This document shows positions 57,501-64,000 of a stretch of 64,000 nucleotides of DNA, piece after piece; the stretch's first letter is position 1, and each line of letters starts with the position of its first letter. A model generated the notes under the pieces. It did no database searches, had not been told where the DNA came from, and worked only from the letters and a program-made list of their open reading frames with translations. Made by a program: the position numbers and the translations under genes. The stretch is from Ophiostoma sp. CBS 140.51 (lineage: Eukaryota; Ascomycota; Sordariomycetes; Ophiostomatales; Ophiostomataceae). The stretch spans positions 171,833 through 235,832 of the forward strand of contig JANSLP010000022.1 in the NCBI GenBank assembly GCA_029298735.1, in the 5' to 3' direction.

Positions 57501-60265
57501 CACATTTACACGCCTGGAGACGGGCGAATCGCTTGTAAGTTGCGGTGACAGCTGGCATCTGGGCCACTACTGGTACAGTCGGACCCTGTTTTCCTGCCTC
57601 GCTGGCTCTGGCTCTGCATGTTTCTAAAGATGCATGTCTAGATGCATGTCTGTGATGTCTCTTTGTGCCGGTGATAGATGTAATGGTTGTTGATGTGTGT
57701 CTGTCTCGCTTTGATCGGTCCCTTTCTGTTTTCCTCATGCCATTTTCTGCCATCTTCCTGCCTCTCTTTTGCTTCCTTGCGTCTTCTTCTCTTCTTTTCG
57801 CAATCTTTCTTCTCTATTTCTCTACCCTCCACACCATCGTCGTGCGATCTGCTTGGGCTTAACTGGAAACATGATCCACCCCTTGCATCCATGTGAGACT
57901 AAGACATGCAGACAACCACAACCAGTGCGAGCAAAGAGTGTGAAGGGCGCTGAAGGAAAGAGGTGAAGAGGTTGCTTTCTCCGTGTAAACGCAAAACGAG
58001 GTGGGATAGAGGGCAGGAGGGACACAAAACACAAAGGATGTCAGTGGGAAGCACAACGCCTCTCTTTAAGGCATATCAGAATCGAGTGACTGCTGGGCCA
58101 GCCTATCAAGACAACGCATCAGTCGATCAGCAGGGCAATTCGGCCTGGGCAAGCAGCATGAGTTTCTTCCAATTGCTTGCCCCCGTTGCCTTCATAAAAA
58201 TGGCTCTGTTGAGCATACGACGTTTCTGACGAATTTTGCCCATCAAAGAGGTCCATCCGGCATCCGCGGGGGAGCACCTCCAAGTAAGCTGTGTGCTTCC
58301 CCAAGCTTGTGCTGTGCAAGCTGTGCTGTGCAAGCTACATGTCGTTTTCCTCCACAAAAGCTCTTCGTGGTTCGGTACTGTACTTCTGCAAGTGTGCCCT
58401 CTTTTCTTTTCTTTTTCTGCCTTTTCTTTCCTTTGCACAAAGTACGACACGATTACGCATGCGTTTGTAAACGCCCAGCCATTGGACGACAATGTATACA
58501 ACTGCACACAATGCGGACGCAATACACATCTCACTCTCGTCGTCAGCTTCAGTACCGAGCTTGTTGGCCATTGCTTCTCGTGTCCGAGTCTGATCTCCTC
58601 GTTTCTCGCCCGGTTCACCAAGCTGTCCGACTCCCCTCCCCTCGTTCCCTCGCCCTTCTTCGACATTGGTTCGGGCGCGTCCTTTTACCCTTCTCACGGG
58701 GAGGGCGCACTGACCTACAGATGCCCTTGATTTTCAACCTGCCGAGCTTGCCCGCTGTAAAAATAAAACAGAAAAAGAGATGGCCCCCAATTGAATCCAG
58801 TGAGATCCCTGCCAGAAACCCCCTCATCTCCAGAACGTCGTGCCGTGTCATCTATCCCCATTGAAACGCGGGGGCGCAATGAGGGAAAGAGGGAAAAGCC
58901 ACTGATGACTTCTGGACCAGGGGTACAGTCTGGCCCTATGCTCTTTCAAGAAAGAGATCCAAAAGAGGGCCACAGGTCCATTGAACAACGGGAATATGGC
59001 GTATCAATAAAGAAACGCAACATGAACACGCAATGGCAAGGCCGGAAAGGTACGAAGTAATTACTCGTTAAAAAAGACGCGCTCGCGATTGAAAAACAAA
59101 GATCAGGCAAGAAACGACGTTGAGCCAAAGACAGTATCGAGCCCCTGCTCGAAGCGGCGTCTTCTCAAAACAAGACAAGATACAGAAGACAAGGAAATAC
59201 TTGCACAACGTGCTTTGTAACAGACCGAAATACAGGTACTTCATGCTACAGAGGACGAATGTGCCCCGTATTGCGTGTAATTGTATATATGCATAGGACG
59301 TATGGTGTCGTCGATCCTAGCGAGCAAAGAGAAATGTTTACGTGTTTGAGGACAGCCATTCAGAAGAGCAAAGAACAACAACAACAAGCTTCACAGAGCT
59401 TGGCAGGAAGAGCTTGGATACGATACATCTCTCCTCGAAGACGATCGTCAATATTTCGTCGTGTCCTGTCAATTATTGTTCGCCTCGTCTCGCTACGCGG
59501 TGCCTGTTCCAGCAAAGTGTGCCGTGTAAGTGGAGAAGAGTAGCTCAGGTGATCGAGCAGCATCGAGGAACTGAACTAGCGCGCGCGATGCCAGTCTGTG
59601 TCGAGAATCGGAGCCAAAGCAGGGGAAAAGAAAATCAAGAGGGGCCAGACGAGGTCTTGGCCGGGACCAGACCGTTCTTGGAAAAATACCGCAGTTGGTG
59701 AGAGAGAACGAAAGACGAGTATCAAAAAAACTCACAGAGGTTGAGCTACTGTGAGGGAAAAACAAAAGGCAGATGTCTACATTATTGTATCATAGAAAAC
59801 ACACTGTATAAAACGGCGTATTCGTACATACGACGAAGGAAGTCGGACTACCATTTTCCACCAAATAGACGGACAACCCTCCACAGACGGACACGGCCGG
59901 ATTCCTACTCGGTCGTCTTGCCTGTTCATCTCCATCCCCATCGTCCATCCTGTTCCTCCTTGCCTTGCAGATACGATTTGAAAGAATGACTGGGGAGAGA
60001 AAGAGGAAACTCTCAACGCTGCAGATTCACTGTTCGCAGGCAAAAGGCCCACAGTTGCTATTCCCAGTTGCGTCTCATTTTCAAGTTTAAACTAAATAGT
60101 TTCATCCGTACGGGATTTGTTGCCCACTTTTTGCCTTTTTGCAGCGTTACAACGCGGGCTTCTTGACCGCTGGTTTGTGTGGTCGTTTCCAGGGCTGGCT
60201 GCCCCTGCCCTTGCGTCAATGTTTTGCACGACAAGATGCAAGTAGCAGGACGAAGACAAGAAAGA

Positions 60266-60280
60266 CGCGCGCGCGCGTGC
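60266..60280. repeat. Alternating CG tract
   Basis: Twelve bases of strict CG alternation extended by TGC, a classic sequence able to adopt Z-DNA. No gene context is known. Confidence 0.8.
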
Positions 60281-60317
60281 ATCGCCCGGCATCGTTTGGC
60301 ATGGCATTGGACTTGGC

Positions 60318-60340
60318 TGGACTGGACTGGACTGGACACG
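60318..60340. repeat. (CTGGA)4 microsatellite
   Basis: Four tandem copies of the pentanucleotide CTGGA, in the gene-free right end, close to the alternating CG tract. Confidence 0.85.
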
Positions 60341-63300
60341 ACACGGGAAGCAAGTGCAGTGCAGCCCATACGGGGGAGGCGAAATACATAGAGTGCAACG
60401 CCGCAGTCGTGCATCCTACGAAACTGCGTGTGCGTTTGTGTGTGTATGCACATGTCCTTTTTACTCTCTTTTGCAGTAGTGTATGTACTTGGCAGGCAAT
60501 ATCGACACATCCCACACACAAAGTGCATTCGAAGGGCCCGGACGGGGAGAGCGGACGGAGAACGGCAGCGGCAGCGGCAGCTGAACAGACAAGGCAAAGA
60601 AAGAGGAGAAAAGGATTCGAGGCGCATGGGTGGCCAATCTATTTCGACATTTCAGAGATAGCGCGACGGAACGCATAAACACTACTGCGTTAGATGCATA
60701 CGGGCGAAGAGGGCAGAAAAAACACGTCTTTGACCGTCGTGTCCGTGACGGCGAGGACATGCCTCGAAAGGGAAGACTGGAGCGGCCGGAGGAAACATAC
60801 GAATGGGCTGTGAATAACGCCATCTTTCAAGGAGCCACAATCACGTCCTTCAAAGGCGAACAGCGGTAGCCAGATCTGCAGCAGGGGTCGGGATCGAAAA
60901 CCACCAAGACCAGATTTCAGTTTTCAGGAACAGTCACACTTCTGTCACCGTCTGTTTCGTTGTTGCAGTGAGTGAGAACAAGCCCTTGCCCTCGTTTTGA
61001 CGCACAAACCAAAGCGAGTTTCCATATTTGTGAGCATTGGCTTTTCTCAGTCGTCTACCATTGGCCTTCACATCTCACTTCACTTTCTTTCCTTTTCTTT
61101 CACCTCCTCGAATTATGCGCCATATGGCGTAGTTTTTCTGTCTGTTAACGATAAAAATTCTCTGGTGTGAATGGCAAAAAGAAAAGCAATAAACGATGAA
61201 AAAAGGAAACATCATCGACAGGGCCTTGTGAAGCCAGGCCAGAAAAAGAAAGAAAGCCCGCCAGAGAGCCCACAAACTCGCAAAGTCCACAGCACCCACA
61301 AAGCCCACAAACAGTGCAAGCTGTTCATCGCTTTTCCCATCGCTTCCTGATCGCAGTGGATGCTCTCCTCAACCGCAAAAGACACCACTGCACAGCGGGA
61401 ATGCACCTCGTTTTGCCTCTCCACAAGGTCCTCACCCTATTTCTTCCTTTGTTTTTCTTCTTCAAATTGAATTGAATCTAGTCCTTGCTCTTCTCCACCT
61501 ACGTTTCGCCTTCCTCTGAACTGCTGCAGGCGCTGCTGTAGCGCTGCTGTATGTCCCTGCTCCTCCTGCAGGTCTGCATGTCTGCATGTTCCTGTTCCCT
61601 CCTCCCCTTTCTCCATAACCCGTAACTGAGCCCCGTAGCACTGCTTCTTGCTCCGCCAGCTCTCTCGGAAAGGAAAAGACAAGAGAGAAAAAGCGGTCTC
61701 CACCGGTCGCCTTGTTGAATGTGGCGAGAAGGAGCATTTTCCTATTTTTATTTTTATTTACTTTTTCTCGTGACAGCACGGAGTGCAAAGTACGCCTGCG
61801 GCTACTGCAGGCAAAGCTGGGATACAACCAATCGCTCTAAAATGGCCAAGGACGGCTCCCAACGCGTGACGCCCTCATGTTTGGGTCTTTCAGCTGGCTC
61901 ACCTCTCCCTCACGTCTGTCTCCTCAAGTCTGTGTCTGTGTGTCAGTCTTCAAACCCCCAAAACCTGGTCCATAGCAGACAACAAATTCTAATAAAAGGA
62001 TTTATGTCCCAACACTCCGAAGAATATGCACGAAAGATGACCGTGCTGACGGGACAAGAAACTAGGAAAGTAAAAAAAGTAGCTTGAGGCTTGCTGCTTG
62101 GAATCGAATACATGGGTTTTCCCGATTGATCGTTGCCTGCGGACTCGTCGCAAAAGTAATACGTCGTCGGCTATCAACGAAAGGCCCCGTTCGCTCGATG
62201 TAGAACGGGCACAAGAAGAGGCAGGGAGAGGATGAGAAAGGATGAGCGATCAGAGGAACTGAAGAGTCCTTTTGATATCCACTCGTCGACCGCAGGATGA
62301 ACGGCGATGGCCGTAGGCAATCGGTGCACATCACGGCAAAGACGGAGGGATCGTAGAAAGGAAAGAGACCTACAGTCCGATCAAGCATTCCTTTCTTGTC
62401 CTTTCTTCACTTTGAAATGTCGGTGTCGGACGAAGATGTGCTGCAATCTGCAAATCGTCATGCCCGGCGTCTTGCCCTTTTGTCGATTTGTCTCGTTTCT
62501 TCCATCTTCTCTCGTTTTGTCTTCATCACCGTTGCAGCGAAAGGCAGTTTTTTAATAAGGATGCACATCTTCATGCGGGTGAGGTATGCTTTGCTTTTTT
62601 TGCTGGACTGTGCATGTTTGTGCGTGCCTTGGAGTGTGAGTGGTCTTGTCGATGATTTGCCCTGCCGGACCTGAATCCTGTCCTCTCTTCATTGCTCTTG
62701 CATAGTAGCGGAGTGGGGATGGTTGATGTGCTGGCAAGACTGGCCCTACGCCTGTCCAGAATGCAAACATACGCCATGATACGGTATGTGCCCATGGGAT
62801 ACGTGATCTGTGTGAGTGTGATGGGGGGGATGCGTGATGAGCCGCATGTTGCAACGGTGGCGGTGGCAGAGTTTCTTTTGGCCCTCTTGGCCGTTTTGGC
62901 CTCATGTTGACTCTTGAATACAGAGTATGTCTTTTCGTTATACGATGTCTCTCGGTTGTGATGTCTGCGGAATCAGCAAAGTCTAACATGACAAGAGACA
63001 AGAGACAACCAAGTGACAGATGTCACCGGACGCAGACAGACATGTCTCTACGTCCCACGCTAGAATCTGGTCGAAGAAAGGAGTCAAAGTCAACAACATG
63101 AGACACGTCCCTTCAAAGAAGGACGGTTGCCTGGCCAGGCATGATCTGAGGGGCCATTGGGCAGCAGTCATCGCTGTTATTGACGGGCGCGATCCATCCA
63201 TCTGCATAAAGGGAGAATGAAAGAAGGAGACTGTAGGCAAGGAGAGGTTGAAACATCACCAATATTTGTCTTTGTTTACGGGCGTCTCGCCCAGCCCCCA

Positions 63301-64000
63301 ACATAAGCCATCACTTTTTTCATGAGGCTCTTCGTAAGGCATCGACAGATTTGGACCGCCTGCTTCATGCCTCTCCGTGTAGATGTGTTGTTATCTTCGG
63401 CCTCCTGCCGTAACGGAAACGGCCGGTCTCCGGGGTGAAAAAAGAAGCACATTCGTAGATACGAACAGGGAGCGAAGAAGGAACGCAGAAGAGCATGCAC
63501 GTTCCGGCGGGTCGGGCACACATGTGTGACAAACAGAGGAGCAACAAAATGACCGGACGCATGACGGATGAGGGATGCTGTATGCAATTTACTTGCACAA
63601 CATTTCCATTCGCCAACAGAGAAGCACAGAGCAGCACAGCACGCACATGCACGCGGATGCACGCAGGCAGATGCATGTGTGAGCAAGCACGCAAGGCCAA
63701 GATGCACGAAATTCACGAGATATGCAGCAGGATAAACATGTCCGTTGAGCGTTGAGAATGATCAGACTTTGAAAGAAGGAAGAAGAAAGGTGAAAAGAAA
63801 TATGTTGCATGGCGATAACATGATGGCAATCAAAATGGGTAGAAAAAGCATTGGGGTCAAAGATGCTTCATTCGGTAAAAATCCAGTAGATGCAATTCGT
63901 CAAGATGCAGAAACAAAGCGGAAGAGTGAGAAGAGAAGACAATGCAGAAGAGAGAACAAAAGAGAGAGAGAACAAGAGAGAGGGAGATCGCTGGTAAAAG

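Larger units (their letters stand above)
54549..64000. other. 9.4 kb right end without a recognised gene
   Basis: Positions 54549-55400 are very purine-rich on the plus strand and form the leader and promoter of the Zn2Cys6 gene. Beyond that, pyrimidine tracts appear on the plus strand near 56035-56180, 57710-57840, 58390-58440 and 61440-61600. A CCAAT box lies near 56260. All frames are short (at most 189 codons), overlap in several frames and resemble no known protein. Small simple repeats are listed separately. A spliced or non-coding gene could be hidden here, but none can be supported. Confidence 0.55.

Overview
The window is from a filamentous ascomycete, most likely a Sordariomycete. 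It has short spliceosomal introns (about 50-190 bases, GT..AG), GC-rich coding sequence, AT-richer 3' intergenic DNA and pyrimidine-rich leaders. Its proteins are typical of the group: an ascomycete laccase with a DSGL end, Erg27, a formin-like Rid1 protein and a Zn2Cys6 regulator. A placement near Ophiostomatales is only a guess. There is no operon, phage, CRISPR array or recognisable transposon.

Layout. Positions 1-1882 hold the 3' part of a laccase gene (+), which converges on TOR kinase (2438-10455, -). TOR diverges from the sterol 3-ketoreductase ERG27 (11846-13407, +) across a 1.39 kb promoter region. ERG27 converges on an FLVCR-like MFS transporter (13994-15697, -). A 4.7 kb stretch without genes leads to one tRNA-Glu(CTC) (20448-20518, +). 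Then come QCR6 of respiratory complex III (21823-22439, -) and a WBP2-like GRAM/PPxY protein (23370-24394, -). After 5.8 kb without a recognisable gene, which contains a recent 51-base tandem duplication, follow Rid1 (30193-33125, -), an Apd1-like [2Fe-2S] protein (34297-35509, -), the Sct1/Gpt2 acyltransferase (37912-40464, -), the Etp1/BRAP2 RING protein (43294-45774, -), a four-unit polyubiquitin gene (46814-47731, -) and a Q-rich Zn2Cys6 factor (51762-54548, -). The last 9.4 kb shows no convincing gene.

How the genes relate. They are mostly housekeeping genes in general cell biology: growth control (TOR), sterol and glycerolipid synthesis (ERG27, SCT1), respiration (QCR6), ubiquitin (polyubiquitin, Etp1, and the possible Nedd4/Rsp5 ligand WBP2-like), Rho-type signalling (Rid1) and Fe-S biology (Apd1). 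Nothing shows that they form a cluster or pathway. I did not find a previously undescribed system. The observations most worth a check are the C-terminal LSW tripeptide of the Apd1-like protein, the low-complexity insertions in TOR, the formin-like protein without an actin-nucleating domain, the 51-base tandem repeat and the long gene-free right end.

Exon boundaries were derived by hand from splice sites, reading-frame phase and family motifs; no alignment was run.
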